Translations under genes and position numbers: made by a program
DNA from: an uncultured Enterorhabdus sp.
GTDB lineage: Bacteria; Actinomycetota; Coriobacteriia; Coriobacteriales; Eggerthellaceae
Assembly (NCBI GenBank): GCA_947573925.1
Contig: CANPHS010000009.1
Span: 1-38,324, forward strand
Length of the DNA: 38,324 nucleotides
Direction of reading: 5' to 3'
Notes under the pieces: model-generated
Databases searched by the model: none
Told to the model about the DNA's origin: nothing
Seen by the model: only the letters and a program-made list of their open reading frames with translations
Part shown: positions 1 to 9,512 of the stretch, piece by piece
Numbering within the stretch: position 1 is the first letter of the stretch
Layout of the letters: each line of letters begins with the position of its first letter

Positions 1-46
1 GTCTTTTACCTTTAACAAAGCGCGGCGGGCGTTCGGGCTCGGGGTC

Positions 47-93
47 TTTTTTTTTTTTTTGGGGGGTGTGGGGGGGGGGGCCCCCCCCCCCCC
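47..93. other. Homopolymer tracts at window edge
   Basis: The sequence holds a run of 14 T (47-60), 6 G, then 11 G (70-80) directly followed by 13 C (81-93). No coding signal is visible. A G-run abutting a C-run of this length is typical of a low-quality contig end or a misjoin, so I treat it as a likely assembly artefact. A true homopolymeric locus cannot be excluded from the sequence alone. Confidence 0.6.
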
Positions 94-95
94 GC

Positions 96-140
96 GGCGG
101 GGGCAGAGCCCCCGCCCTATCCGACTTCCTTGGGCGAACC
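96..140 (+). repeat. Intergenic repeat, 3' tail copy (copy E)
   Basis: A perfect 9-bp hairpin (96-104 with 108-116, loop AGA) is followed at 121-140 by the conserved tail of the interspersed repeat family, containing CTTCCTTGGGCGAACC. Only the tail of the full element is recognisable. Bases 141-263 are AT-richer with no gene, and lead into the ABC permease. Confidence 0.65.
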
Positions 141-263
141 AGTGAGGTTGTAGAAAATAATATATAAAGGGAGGGCGGAGTCCTGGCGGGCTTCGCCCTT
201 CGTGGCGCTGGGATGCGGTATTATGGGCGTTCGGGTGCAAGCAACGAGAGGAAGTGAAGGCGC

Positions 264-909
264 GTGGAATTCCCCGTTATGATGGGCATTCTCATGGAGG
301 GGTTCGGGCTGACGGCCCAAATCTTCGTCATTACGCTGGTGGGGTCGCTGCCCCTCGGCGTCGTGGTGGCCCTGGCCCGCATGAGCAAGTTCAAGCCGCT
401 GGCGTGGCTGGCCCAGCTCTACATCTCCATCCTGCGCGGCACGCCGCTCATGCTGCAGCTCATGGCCATCATGTTCGGGCCCTACTACCTGCTCGGCATC
501 AGCACCGGCAGCGACTGGAAGTTCTGGGCCTGCGCCATCGGCTTCATCCTGAACTACGCCGCCTACTTCGCGGAAATCTACCGCTCGGGCATCCAGTCCA
601 TCCCGCGGGGCCAGTACGAGGCGGCCACGGTGCTCGGCTACACCAAGGCCCAGACCTTCATGAAGATCGTGCTGCCCCAGGTCATCAAGCGCATTCTGCC
701 GGCCATGGGCAACGAGATCATCACCCTGGTGAAGGACACGTCGCTGGCCTTCGTGCTCGGCATCATGGAGATGTTCTCGGCGGCCAAGGCGCTCGCCGCC
801 AGCGAGGTGTCCATGGTCCCCTACGCCATCGCGGCCCTCATCTACTGGGTGTTCTGCCTCATCATCGAGTTCATTCTGAATCACGTCGAGAAGAAGCTGG
901 ATTATTACC

Positions 910-917
<8 letters not shown>
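264..917 (+). CDS. Amino-acid ABC transporter permease (His/Glu/Gln/Arg type)
   Basis: 217-residue inner-membrane permease of a polar amino-acid ABC importer. It has several hydrophobic segments and the binding-protein-dependent transport signature around residues 110-150 (YEAATVLGYTKAQTF followed by LPQVIKRILPAMGNE), the EAA loop that docks the ATPase. Length is normal for the HisM/GlnP family. The GTG start at 264 is chosen because a purine-rich GAAGG lies just upstream and the protein begins at the expected N-terminal cytoplasmic stretch. It overlaps the ATPase gene by 8 bases, so the two are translationally coupled. No substrate-binding protein is present in the window, so the substrate cannot be given more precisely. 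Confidence 0.9.
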
Positions 918-1680
<763 letters not shown>

Positions 1681-1682
1681 GG

Positions 1683-1709
1683 GCGCGGCGTCCCGCGCTC
1701 CGGTTTTTT
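1683..1709 (+). terminator. Intrinsic terminator after ABC transporter
   Basis: GCGCGG (1683-1688) pairs with CCGCGC (1693-1698) over a CGTC loop, followed after 5 bases by six T (1704-1709). It sits immediately after the ATPase stop codon. Confidence 0.65.
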
Positions 1710-1850
1710 CTTGCATCGTGCCGTCGGGCGGCGCATAATGGCGACGGAGATTTTTTGCCGCAGGGCCTATTTGCGATGGCACAGCCAACTGGAACCACAT
1801 GCGTCCCTCTGACCGCGTCGTCGGGCATATCATGACGAGGGAGCGCACCT

Positions 1851-2744
1851 ATGACGGTCACGTTTTACTTCACGCGCCATGGCGAAACGCAGTTCAACGT
1901 TGAGAATCGCGTACAGGGCTGGTGCGATTCCCCGCTCACGTCGAAGGGCGTGTACGATGCCTACCGACTGGGCCAGGGCCTGGTTTCCCTCGATTTTATC
2001 GGTGCCTGCACCAGCGATGCCGGCCGTGCCCAGGAAACGTTGTCGCTGGCTTTAGAGGCGCGGGAAAACGAGCGCGTGCGCCGCGGCTTGGTCGTGCCGC
2101 AGCGCCCCGTGAGGGTCGAATACTGGCCGGGCCAGGCCGAGGCCTGGCGCCCGTCGGCGCCCGATTTCAAACGGGACGGTTACCCGGCGCTTCCCCTGGA
2201 TGCTCCGGAGGCCGAACCGTCGGCGGAGCCGTCGGTGCCCGTGCGGTGCGACGAGCGCTTGCGCGAATGGTGCTTCGGCGATTTGGAGGGCGAGTCGGCG
2301 CGTCGGCTGCGCAACCGCATGTTCGACCTGTTCGGCGACGATATTCCCCGGGAAGAGCAGAACGAGCGCCTGAATGAGATTGCCGATCACGTGCATGCCA
2401 CCGACTCGTCGGGCCGGGCCGAGCCCTTCGCTGCCATCGAGGAGCGCATCGAGTCGTTTCTGCGCGATTGCGGCGAATCGGTGGAGCAGCGGGGCGGCGG
2501 CAACGTGCTCGTGGTCACCCATGCCCTGTTCATTCGCACTCTCGTATTCATGTACGCCCGCGAGCGGGTGAGCACGCCGCCTAAGATTCAGAATGCGTCG
2601 CTGACGATTCTGACCTGGGACGATGGCGTCATTTCCGTGGAAACCGTGGGGGATACGGCCCATTTGGAATGCGCACCGTTCGGGGAAGGCCGGCCGCAGG
2701 GGCCGCAGGCCGCGCCCGGGGCGGCCGCAGGAGTCGCAGTTTGA
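1851..2744 (+). CDS. Histidine phosphatase family protein (phosphoglycerate mutase-like)
   Basis: 297-residue soluble protein of the histidine phosphatase superfamily. The N-terminal TRHGETQFN holds the catalytic RHG (H10) that would be phosphorylated. A second catalytic region is seen as ERLREWCFGDLEGE, and the C-terminal histidine is in VLVVTHALFIRTL. At 297 residues it is longer than typical 200-220 residue cofactor-dependent mutases, with an insert around residues 75-130 and a Gly/Ala-rich tail, so a general phosphatase role is more likely than glycolytic mutase. ATG 1851 is supported by GAGGGAG at 1837-1843. It stands alone between the ABC operon and the htrA gene. Confidence 0.85.
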   Translation: MTVTFYFTRHGETQFNVENRVQGWCDSPLTSKGVYDAYRLGQGLVSLDFIGACTSDAGRAQETLSLALEARENERVRRGLVVPQRPVRVEYWPGQAEAWRPSAPDFKRDGYPALPLDAPEAEPSAEPSVPVRCDERLREWCFGDLEGESARRLRNRMFDLFGDDIPREEQNERLNEIADHVHATDSSGRAEPFAAIEERIESFLRDCGESVEQRGGGNVLVVTHALFIRTLVFMYARERVSTPPKIQNASLTILTWDDGVISVETVGDTAHLECAPFGEGRPQGPQAAPGAAAGVAV

Positions 2745-2775
2745 TCGCGCCGCCGCCGAGGCCGTCCATAGGACG

Positions 2776-2856
2776 TACACCATCTGGTGTATCTCCGTGA
2801 CGCAACCGTGACGATGGGTTGCCAGCATGGTGGATTCTCCCAGGGGCGTGCTAAGG
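2776..2856 (+). promoter_or_regulatory. Upstream regulatory block of the first htrA gene
   Basis: A 16-base perfect palindrome TACACCATCTGGTGTA (2776-2791) is followed by CGTGAC at two places and GGGTTGCC (2816-2823). A -10-like TAAGGT preceded by TG lies at 2852-2857, 27-28 bases after the block. The same arrangement, with the same 48-base block length and the same 27-base spacing, occurs upstream of the second htrA gene on the minus strand at 38120-38200. This suggests an operator for a shared regulator; the regulator is not identified. Confidence 0.55.
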
Positions 2857-2901
2857 TTTGCCGCAGCAATGAGGCATAACCCCTCGGTAAAGGAGACTTC
2901 C

Positions 2902-4473
2902 ATGACCGATATGAACGGCACCCCCACCCCCGGTGGGAGCACCCCGAACCCCGGCGGCCAGCCCGGTCAGCCGGCCAACCCCCAACCGCTGCAGCCGACC
3001 CAGCCTGCGGCCGCCGTGCCGCCCCAAGGCGCCTACCAGGCCCATCCGGGCCATGAGGCCCACGGCGCGGCCCAGCACGGCTACGGCGCCCAGCCCCCCT
3101 ACGGCACCCAGCAGACCTACGAAGCCGAGCCGGTTTCCGTGCATCCCCAGCACGGCCAGAAAAGCTCCGGTGGCAAGACCTTCCTCATCGCCTTCGCCGG
3201 CGCCCTGGTGGCCTGCGTGCTGGCCTTCGGCATTTGGGGCGTGACCAACGCCATCGGCTCAGCGGGCAAGGGCGACGTGGTCACCAACCCGACCACAGGC
3301 CAGCAGACCGTGATCGCCCCCAACGACGACCCGACCCTGGCCGAGACCGTGTCGGCGAAGTGCCTGCCTTCCGTGGTGGCCATCGACGTGTACGCGGCCC
3401 CGCAGCAGCAGGGCGGCATGGGCGGCCTGGAAGAGCTGTTCGGCTACAACTACGGCTACGGCCCCGAGCAGGGCACCGACGGCCAGGAGCTGCAAATGTA
3501 CTCCCAAGGCTCCGGTGTGGTGCTGACCGAGGACGGCTACATCATCACCAACAACCACGTGGTGGAAGGCGGCCAGGCCTATAAGGTGACCGTGGCCGGC
3601 AACACCTACGACGCCGAGCTGGTGGGCACCGACCCGTCCTCCGACGTGGCCGTGCTGAAGGCCAAGGACGCCAAGGGCCTCACCGTGATGGAGGTGGGCG
3701 ATTCCGACAATCTCACTATTGGCGAGTGGGTCATGACCCTGGGCTCCCCCTTCGGCCTGGAGCAGTCCGTGGCCACGGGCATCGTGTCCGCCACGAGCCG
3801 CTCCCAGATCATGGACGCCCAGGAATCCATGCAGTCCGGCGGCACCGGCGAGGTGACCATCTACCCGAACATGATCCAGACTGACGCGGCCATCAACCCG
3901 GGCAACTCCGGCGGCGCGCTCGTGGACGCCGAGGGCAAGCTCATCGGCATCAACACGCTGATCACCTCCTACTCCGGCAACTACTCCGGCGTCGGCTTCG
4001 CCATCCCGGTGAACTACGCCATCAACCTGGCCCAGCAGATCATCGCCGGCGAGACCCCGACCCATGCCCAGCTCGGCGTGAGCCTGTCCACGGTGAGCGC
4101 CCAATCGGCCCAGCGTTACGGCCTGGCCGTTGACGCCGGCGCCTACGTGGCCGGCGTGTCCGAGGGCTCCGGCGCCGCGGCGGCCGGCATCGTTCCCGGC
4201 GACATCATCACCGCCTTCGACGGCCAGCCCGTGGAAAGCGCCAGCGACCTCATGCTGGACGTGCGCACCAAGAACCCTGGCGACACCGTGACTCTGACGG
4301 TGAACAGCGCCGGCCAGACCAAGGACGTCCAGGTGACCTTGGGCGACGATGCCGCCAGCCAGCAGGCCAAGACCGAGCAGCAGTCCCTGGACGGCCGCGA
4401 CGGCGCCATGGGCGGCATGAGCTTGGAAGACATGCTGCGCCTATACGACCAGCAGCAGCGCGAAGCCGCCTAA
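2902..4473 (+). CDS. HtrA/DegP-like membrane-anchored serine protease with PDZ domain
   Basis: 523-residue S1C serine protease for envelope protein quality control. The order is: a Pro/Gly/Gln-rich cytoplasmic N-terminus (1-90), one membrane anchor (about 94-116), a trypsin-like domain, a PDZ domain (about 390-480), and a Gln-rich tail. The catalytic triad is H219 in TNNHVV, D248 in DPSSDVAVL and S336 in NPGNSGGAL. ATG 2902 is chosen because AGGAG (2891-2895) precedes it; the in-frame ATG at 2827 lies within the upstream regulatory region and lacks such a site. A paralog of very similar sequence is encoded on the minus strand at 36667-38076. Confidence 0.93.
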   Translation: MTDMNGTPTPGGSTPNPGGQPGQPANPQPLQPTQPAAAVPPQGAYQAHPGHEAHGAAQHGYGAQPPYGTQQTYEAEPVSVHPQHGQKSSGGKTFLIAFAGALVACVLAFGIWGVTNAIGSAGKGDVVTNPTTGQQTVIAPNDDPTLAETVSAKCLPSVVAIDVYAAPQQQGGMGGLEELFGYNYGYGPEQGTDGQELQMYSQGSGVVLTEDGYIITNNHVVEGGQAYKVTVAGNTYDAELVGTDPSSDVAVLKAKDAKGLTVMEVGDSDNLTIGEWVMTLGSPFGLEQSVATGIVSATSRSQIMDAQESMQSGGTGEVTIYPNMIQTDAAINPGNSGGALVDAEGKLIGINTLITSYSGNYSGVGFAIPVNYAINLAQQIIAGETPTHAQLGVSLSTVSAQSAQRYGLAVDAGAYVAGVSEGSGAAAAGIVPGDIITAFDGQPVESASDLMLDVRTKNPGDTVTLTVNSAGQTKDVQVTLGDDAASQQAKTEQQSLDGRDGAMGGMSLEDMLRLYDQQQREAA

Positions 4474-4496
4474 GCCCATCGCCCTGCCCTTGCGCG

Positions 4497-4533
4497 AAGA
4501 CCGCCCGGCTTTGGTCGGGCGGTCTTGTTTTTG
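4497..4533 (+). terminator. Intrinsic terminator after htrA
   Basis: Perfect 11-bp stem AAGACCGCCCG (4497-4507) with CGGGCGGTCTT (4516-4526), 8-base loop, then TGTTTTTG. It separates htrA from the pyrH block. Confidence 0.9.
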
Positions 4534-4624
4534 TCTGATTTGGGGTGCTGACGCAGCGTCGGGGGTTTACTTCGGGTATTATATATCCGTTTAGATAAAA
4601 CCTGCCGACGAAGGGATTGGCTCG

Positions 4625-5341
4625 ATGGCGAACGAATACAAGTACGACCGCGTTCTGCTGAAACTCTCCGGTGAGGCGCTGGCTGGCGACCTCGGTTACG
4701 GAATCGATCCGAAAGTAGTGGACGACCTGGCGGAAGAGATCGCCGAGATCGTGCACGACGGGGTGCAGCTGGCCGTGGTCGTCGGCGGCGGCAACATCTT
4801 CCGCGGCCTGGCCGGCTCGGCCGAGGGCATGGATCGCGCCCAGGCCGACTACATCGGCATGCTGGCCACGGTGATGAACGCCCTGGCCCTGCAGGACGCC
4901 TTCGAGCGCCACGGCATCTTCTCCCGCGTGCAGAGCGCCATCAACATGCAGGAAGTGTCCGAGCCCTACATTCGCCGTCGCGCCGTGCGCCATCTGGAGA
5001 AGGGCCGCGTGGTCATCCTGGCCGCCGGCACGGGCAACCCCTACTTCACCACCGACACCACGGCCGCCCTGCGTGCCTGCGAGCTGGACGTGGACTGTGT
5101 GATGAAGGCCACCAAGGTGGACGGCGTGTACGATGCCGATCCGGCCACGCATCCGGACGCCCAGCGCTTCGACCGCATCAGCTACATGGACGTGCTGAGC
5201 CGCGGCCTGAACGTCATGGACGCCACGGCCACGTCGCTGTGCATGGACAACGACGTGCCCATGATCGTGTTCGACCTCACGAAGCCCGGCAACATCAAGG
5301 CGGCGCTCCAGGGCGAGCCGGTGGGCACCGTCGTCGAGTAG
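4625..5341 (+). CDS. pyrH: UMP kinase
   Basis: 238-residue UMP kinase of the amino-acid kinase fold, converting UMP to UDP with ATP in pyrimidine nucleotide synthesis. It shows the N-terminal phosphate loop [19 protein letters not shown], and the nucleotide-binding C-terminal part [15 protein letters not shown]. Length matches the bacterial family. The ATG at 4625 follows AAGGGA by about 8 bases. It opens the conserved pyrH-frr-uppS-cdsA-dxr order. The usual upstream partners rpsB and tsf are absent here; an htrA gene with a strong terminator precedes it, so it needs its own promoter, probably in the AT-rich TATTATATA stretch near 4577-4586. Confidence 0.96.
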   Translation: MANEYKYDRVLLKLSGEALAGDLGYGIDPKVVDDLAEEIAEIVHDGVQLAVVVGGGNIFRGLAGSAEGMDRAQADYIGMLATVMNALALQDAFERHGIFSRVQSAINMQEVSEPYIRRRAVRHLEKGRVVILAAGTGNPYFTTDTTAALRACELDVDCVMKATKVDGVYDADPATHPDAQRFDRISYMDVLSRGLNVMDATATSLCMDNDVPMIVFDLTKPGNIKAALQGEPVGTVVE

Positions 5342-5473
5342 CGCAGCGCGGCGGTCGCCCGTGCGGCAGCCAAGAAGCGCGCGAGCGGCTTGCGGGCCGC
5401 ACAGGAAGTAATCGGGGCCTTCGGGCCTGGTCAACGAGGGGCTTGGATGCCCCGCAACGAGGGAGGAAACCCC

Positions 5474-6037
5474 ATGGCAGACATCGACGAGATTCTCATG
5501 AGCGCCGAGGAGCGCATGGAAAAAGCCGTCACCGCGCTGAAGGACAACTTCATGGGCGTGCGCACCGGCCGCGCCAACGCCATGGTGCTCGATCGCATCA
5601 AGGTGGACTACTACGGCGTGCTCACCCCCGTGACCCAGATGGCCGGCGTGAAGACGCCCGAGGCCCATCTGCTGGTCATCGAGCCCTGGGACAAGGGCAT
5701 GCTGCGGGCCATCGAGCACGCCATCCTGGAGAGCGACCTGGGCGTGACTCCCAACAACGACGGCAACGTCATCCGCCTGCCCTTCCCGGCGCTGACCGAG
5801 GAGCGCCGCCGCGATCTGGTGAAGCAGTGCAAGACCTACGCCGAGGAGGCCCGCGTGGCCGTGCGCAACGCCCGCCGCGACGCCAACACCGCCGTGGAGA
5901 AGGCCGTGAAGAACGACAACCTGCCCGAGGACGAGTCCAAGCGGGCCGAGGCCGAGATCCAGAAGATGACCGACCGCTTCGTCGCCGAGGTGGACGAGGC
6001 GCTGAAGAAGAAGGAAGCCGAAGTGATGGAAATCTAG
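5474..6037 (+). CDS. frr: Ribosome recycling factor
   Basis: 187-residue RRF, which with EF-G splits post-termination ribosomes. The protein shows the expected GVRTGRAN region near residue 30, the IRLPFPALTEERRRDLVK segment at the domain hinge and a helical C-terminal arm. ATG 5474 is chosen for GGGAGG at 5461-5466 with 7-base spacing and because it gives the standard family length; a longer in-frame reading from 5390 adds 28 residues without homology. The stop codon is immediately followed by a full copy of the interspersed repeat. Confidence 0.96.
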   Translation: MADIDEILMSAEERMEKAVTALKDNFMGVRTGRANAMVLDRIKVDYYGVLTPVTQMAGVKTPEAHLLVIEPWDKGMLRAIEHAILESDLGVTPNNDGNVIRLPFPALTEERRRDLVKQCKTYAEEARVAVRNARRDANTAVEKAVKNDNLPEDESKRAEAEIQKMTDRFVAEVDEALKKKEAEVMEI

Positions 6038-6274
6038 CCGGTTCCGCCGTTGCTGACGCAACGGCGGGAACGCCGACGCTGCGGTTCCGACAGGCACCTG
6101 GCCTTGCGCTTCAGGGCTTTCCCTCGCGGCACGAAGGCCGCTCAGTTCTGATCAGCAAGCTGCTCAGAACGCGCCCTCTCGGGCGCATAGGCAGTGCCGA
6201 ACAGCCCACTGGGCTGTTCGCTCAGCACAATACCAGGCACCTGTCGCAACCTCGCTGACTTCCTTGGGCGAACC
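6038..6274 (+). repeat. Structured intergenic repeat, full copy A
   Basis: 237-base element between frr and uppS, starting directly after the frr TAG. Hairpin I is GTTCC plus GCCGTTGC (6041-6053) pairing with GCAACGGC plus GGAAC over a TGAC loop (6054-6057). Outer arms CGACAGGCACCTGG (6088-6101) and CCAGGCACCTGTCG (6233-6246) pair except for a central CA/CA. Inside are further hairpins: 6145-6151 with 6164-6170, 6171-6176 with 6181-6186, and 6199-6207 with 6211-6219. The element ends in the conserved tail CTTCCTTGGGCGAACC. It is the longest copy in the window. Confidence 0.85.
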
Positions 6275-6287
6275 TGCGAGAAATGAT

Positions 6288-7067
6288 ATGGTTAAAGATT
6301 TAGATTACATATTTCCAGATCCGCCGGCGGGACTCGACCCGGCAGCGCTTGATCGTGCGCGGGTGCCCGAGTCGGTGGCCATCATTATGGATGGCAACGG
6401 GCGCTGGGCGAAGAAGCGTGCGCTCAACCGGCTGCGCGGCCACAAGGCCGGCATCGAGGCGGTGCGCGAGACCATTCGGTGCGCTTCGGATTTGGGTGTG
6501 AAGTACCTGACCATCTACTCGTTTTCCACCGAGAATTGGAAGCGGCCCGAAGACGAGGTGGTGGGGCTCATGGACTTGTTCGCCAAGACCATGCTGGCCG
6601 AGGTGGACGGGCTCCATGCCGAGCACGTGCGTGTGCGCACCATCGGCGACCTGTCGCCCTTGCCCCAGGAAACGCGCGATGCCTTCGACGCCGCCTGGGA
6701 AAAGACCCGCGACAACGACGGCATGACGCTGGTGGTGGCCGTGAACTACGGTGGCCGCCAGGAGATCCTGCGGGCCTGCGAGGGCTGCATGCGGGAGGCG
6801 GTGCTTATGGCCGAGGAGACCGGCGCGGTGATTGCCCCCACCGAGGAGATGTTCGAGCGCGGGCTGTACACCTACGGCATGCCCGACCCCGACGTGGTTA
6901 TCCGCACCTCCGGCGAGATGCGCATCTCGAACTTCCTGCTGTGGCAGATCGCCTATTCCGAGTTCGTGGTCACCGATGTGCTGTGGCCCGACTTCGACCG
7001 CTACGAGTTTCTCCGGTGCCTGCTGGACTTCCAGGGACGCGACCGTCGTTTCGGGGGCGTGGCCTAA
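6288..7067 (+). CDS. uppS: Isoprenyl transferase / undecaprenyl diphosphate synthase
   Basis: 259-residue cis-prenyltransferase that makes undecaprenyl-PP, the lipid carrier for cell-wall synthesis. Signature AIIMDGNGRWA holds catalytic D35; SFSTENWKRP and the C-terminal DVVIRTSGEMRISNFLLWQ are family hallmarks. ATG 6288 is chosen because it lies just before the conserved core. A TTG at 6264 would place the N-terminus inside the repeat tail and is rejected. No good Shine-Dalgarno is visible: the 14 bases between the repeat tail and the ATG carry only GAGA. Its stop TAA shares one base with the cdsA start. Confidence 0.94.
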   Translation: MVKDLDYIFPDPPAGLDPAALDRARVPESVAIIMDGNGRWAKKRALNRLRGHKAGIEAVRETIRCASDLGVKYLTIYSFSTENWKRPEDEVVGLMDLFAKTMLAEVDGLHAEHVRVRTIGDLSPLPQETRDAFDAAWEKTRDNDGMTLVVAVNYGGRQEILRACEGCMREAVLMAEETGAVIAPTEEMFERGLYTYGMPDPDVVIRTSGEMRISNFLLWQIAYSEFVVTDVLWPDFDRYEFLRCLLDFQGRDRRFGGVA

Positions 7068-8224
7068 TGCGCGGCGGCCTGTCCGACGACGAGAAGAAGA
7101 GCCGGGCCCGACGGGCGCGGGAGCGCTTGCGCCAAGGGTCGTCCGGGCGCAAGGCCTCCGACCGCACCGACGAGGGCAAGGGCGACCGCATCGGGTTCGG
7201 CCTGCTTGCCGAGGAGGACGAGCAGCGGGAGCTGCCCCCGCTGGTATGCGATCCCGAGTCGGCTCCTCCGGGGCCTCCCTGGCACTACGACCTCACCGAT
7301 GAAGAGGCCCAGGCGCGTCAGGAGAAGCGCGAGACGCGCCAGGAGAAACGCGACCAGCTGAAGCAGAAGGCTCTGGACAAAACGCCCGAGAAATTGAAGA
7401 ACCCCTCGAACTTGCAGGTGCGTTTCCGCACGGGCGTGGTGTACACGGCGGTCACCGTGGTGTGCGTGCTGGCCGGGAACATTCCCATGGTGCTCATGCT
7501 CATGGCCGTGGCCGGCATTTGCGCCGGCGAGTTCTTCTACATGTTGCGTTCCGATGCCAAGCTGCCCAACGAGATGCTGGGCATTATCGCGGCGGTGCTG
7601 TACCCGCTCAGCGTGTATTTGGCGGGCTTGGTGGGGGCCATGTTGGTGAGCCTGGCGCTGCTGCTGGCCCTGCTCGTGTGGTACGTGTTCTGGCTGCGGG
7701 CCCGCATTCCCGATGTGGGCGTCAGCTTTTTCGGCGCGGCCTACACGGGGCTTCTGCTGTGCGGCCTCATCGTCATCCGCGTATCGCTGCCGGAGCCGTG
7801 GGGCGGTTTGGTAGTGCTGCTGCTGTTTTTGAGCGTGTGGGCCAACGACGCCTTCGCCTACCTGGTGGGCAGCAAAATAGGCAAGCACAAGCTGGCGCCG
7901 CGCACGAGTCCGAAGAAAAGCTGGGAAGGGTTCTTCGCGGGGCTCGTGGGCTCGGTGCTGTTCTGGTGCGCCATCTCCTTCGTGCCCGGCATCGTGATGA
8001 GCATTCCCCAGGCCCTCGTCTTCGGCGTTATCTCCGGGTGCATGGGCGTGCTGGGCGATTTGGCCGAGAGCCGCATCAAGCGCAATTCCGGCTTCAAGGA
8101 TTCCGGCACCATCATGCCGGGCCACGGCGGCTTGCTCGATCGGAGCGATTCGCTGTTCCTCACCTCCATTACGGCGGCCATCCTCATGGTGGCCGGCGGC
8201 TGCATTCCCTACGTCGTGCTGTAG
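7067..8224 (+). CDS. cdsA: Phosphatidate cytidylyltransferase (CDP-diglyceride synthetase)
   Basis: 385-residue membrane enzyme that makes CDP-diacylglycerol from phosphatidate and CTP for phospholipid synthesis. The C-terminal family signature is clear: SRIKRNSGFKDSG followed by HGGLLDRSD. Several hydrophobic helices lie between residues ~120 and the C-terminus. The first ~110 residues are a highly charged, probably cytoplasmic extension (rich in Arg, Lys, Glu, Gln), so the protein is about 100 residues longer than the usual ~270. The ATG at 7067 overlaps the uppS stop by one base (TAATG), which argues for this start and for translational coupling. Confidence 0.93.
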   Translation: MRGGLSDDEKKSRARRARERLRQGSSGRKASDRTDEGKGDRIGFGLLAEEDEQRELPPLVCDPESAPPGPPWHYDLTDEEAQARQEKRETRQEKRDQLKQKALDKTPEKLKNPSNLQVRFRTGVVYTAVTVVCVLAGNIPMVLMLMAVAGICAGEFFYMLRSDAKLPNEMLGIIAAVLYPLSVYLAGLVGAMLVSLALLLALLVWYVFWLRARIPDVGVSFFGAAYTGLLLCGLIVIRVSLPEPWGGLVVLLLFLSVWANDAFAYLVGSKIGKHKLAPRTSPKKSWEGFFAGLVGSVLFWCAISFVPGIVMSIPQALVFGVISGCMGVLGDLAESRIKRNSGFKDSGTIMPGHGGLLDRSDSLFLTSITAAILMVAGGCIPYVVL

Positions 8225-8264
8225 CGCGGCGGGCAAACGATTCCATCGCGCGAAAGGCAGGGCT

Positions 8265-9512
8265 ATGACCAAGCGTCGCATTGTCGTTCTCGGCTCCACC
8301 GGCTCCATCGGCACCCAAACGTTGGATGTGGTGCGCCAGCATGGCGACCAGCTGGAGATTGTGGGCCTGGCCGTGCATGGCCGCGTGGACGAGCTGCTGT
8401 CCCAGGCGCGGGAATTCGGCGTGTGCCACCTGGCCGTGGGCGACCCGACCCTGGCCGACGACCCGCGTTGCGATGAGGGCCGCACCCTCGTGCGCGAGAT
8501 GGCGACCGCGTCGGGCGCGGACGATGCCTCCTTCGGCGTGGGGCCCGAGGCCGTGGCGGCTCTGGCGACCCTGCCCGAGGCCGACGTGGTGGTGAACGCC
8601 CTGGTGGGCGCTGCCGGCCTGCGGGCGAGTTACGACACGCTGGCCGCCGGCAAAGTGCTGGCCCTGGCCAACAAGGAGTCCCTCGTGGTGGGCGGCGACC
8701 TCATCATGCCCCTGGCGGCCCGGGTAGACGCCGAGCGCCGCGCGGCGGGGCTGGCCCCGGCCACCGGTCCGGCGGGGGCCCTCATGCCCATCGATTCCGA
8801 GCACGGGGCCATCTACCAGTGCCTGCTGGGCGAGAACGTCCGCGAGGTGTCGAAGCTGTGGGTGACGGCTTCGGGCGGCCCCTTCCGTGGACGCACCCGC
8901 GACGAGCTTGTCGGCATCACACCGGCCCAGGCCTTGGCGCACCCCACGTGGAACATGGGGGCGAAGATATCCATCGACTCCTCCACCCTCATGAACAAGG
9001 GCCTCGAGGTGATCGAGGCGCACCACCTGTTCGCCATGGACTACGACAAGATCGAGGTGGTGGTGCAGCCCCAGAGCGCCATCCACTCCATGGTGGAATT
9101 CACCGACGGATCGGTGAAGGCCCACCTCGGCACCACCGACATGCGCATCCCCATCCAGTTCGCCCTGTCCTACCCCGATCGGTGGGAGGCCCCCGTAGCG
9201 CCGCTGGACTTCCGCACCCTGGGCACCCTGGAGTTCGCGGCCCCCGATACGGACACCTTCCGCTGTCTGGCCTTGGCTCGCCATGCCGGCAGCGTGGGGG
9301 GCACGCTGCCGGCGGTGATGAACGCCGCCAACGAGGTGGCTGTGGCCGCCTTCTTGGCCGAGCAGATCGCCTACCTGGACATTGCCGCCTGCGTGGAGGC
9401 CGCGATGGACGCCCACGAGCGGGAAGGCGTGCAGGTCGTGGAATCCCTCGACCAGCTGGAGGCCGTGGACCGGTGGGCCCGCGCTTTCGCCCGCTCGTGG
9501 TGCGCCGCCTAG
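8265..9512 (+). CDS. dxr: 1-deoxy-D-xylulose 5-phosphate reductoisomerase
   Basis: 415-residue NADPH-dependent enzyme of the MEP isoprenoid pathway, converting DXP to MEP. The N-terminal dinucleotide site is GSTGSIG (10-16); NKESLVVGG, PIDSEH (metal-binding Asp/Glu) and the flexible-loop region WVTASGGPF are present. ATG 8265 follows AAAGG at 8253-8257. There are 40 bases between cdsA and dxr, so they are likely cotranscribed. Its TAG stop (9510-9512) shares the palindrome CTAG with the stop of the convergent surface-protein gene, with no terminator visible between them. Confidence 0.96.
   Translation: MTKRRIVVLGSTGSIGTQTLDVVRQHGDQLEIVGLAVHGRVDELLSQAREFGVCHLAVGDPTLADDPRCDEGRTLVREMATASGADDASFGVGPEAVAALATLPEADVVVNALVGAAGLRASYDTLAAGKVLALANKESLVVGGDLIMPLAARVDAERRAAGLAPATGPAGALMPIDSEHGAIYQCLLGENVREVSKLWVTASGGPFRGRTRDELVGITPAQALAHPTWNMGAKISIDSSTLMNKGLEVIEAHHLFAMDYDKIEVVVQPQSAIHSMVEFTDGSVKAHLGTTDMRIPIQFALSYPDRWEAPVAPLDFRTLGTLEFAAPDTDTFRCLALARHAGSVGGTLPAVMNAANEVAVAAFLAEQIAYLDIAACVEAAMDAHEREGVQVVESLDQLEAVDRWARAFARSWCAA

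Noticed and set aside
2827-2901. Upstream ATG as start of the first htrA gene
   Set aside because: It adds 25 residues without a ribosome site and overlaps the promoter-like region; ATG 2902 has AGGAG.
6038-6274. Riboswitch or tRNA-like element in the repeat
   Set aside because: Copies precede unrelated genes, internal hairpins differ in sequence and there is no ligand-core motif I recognise.
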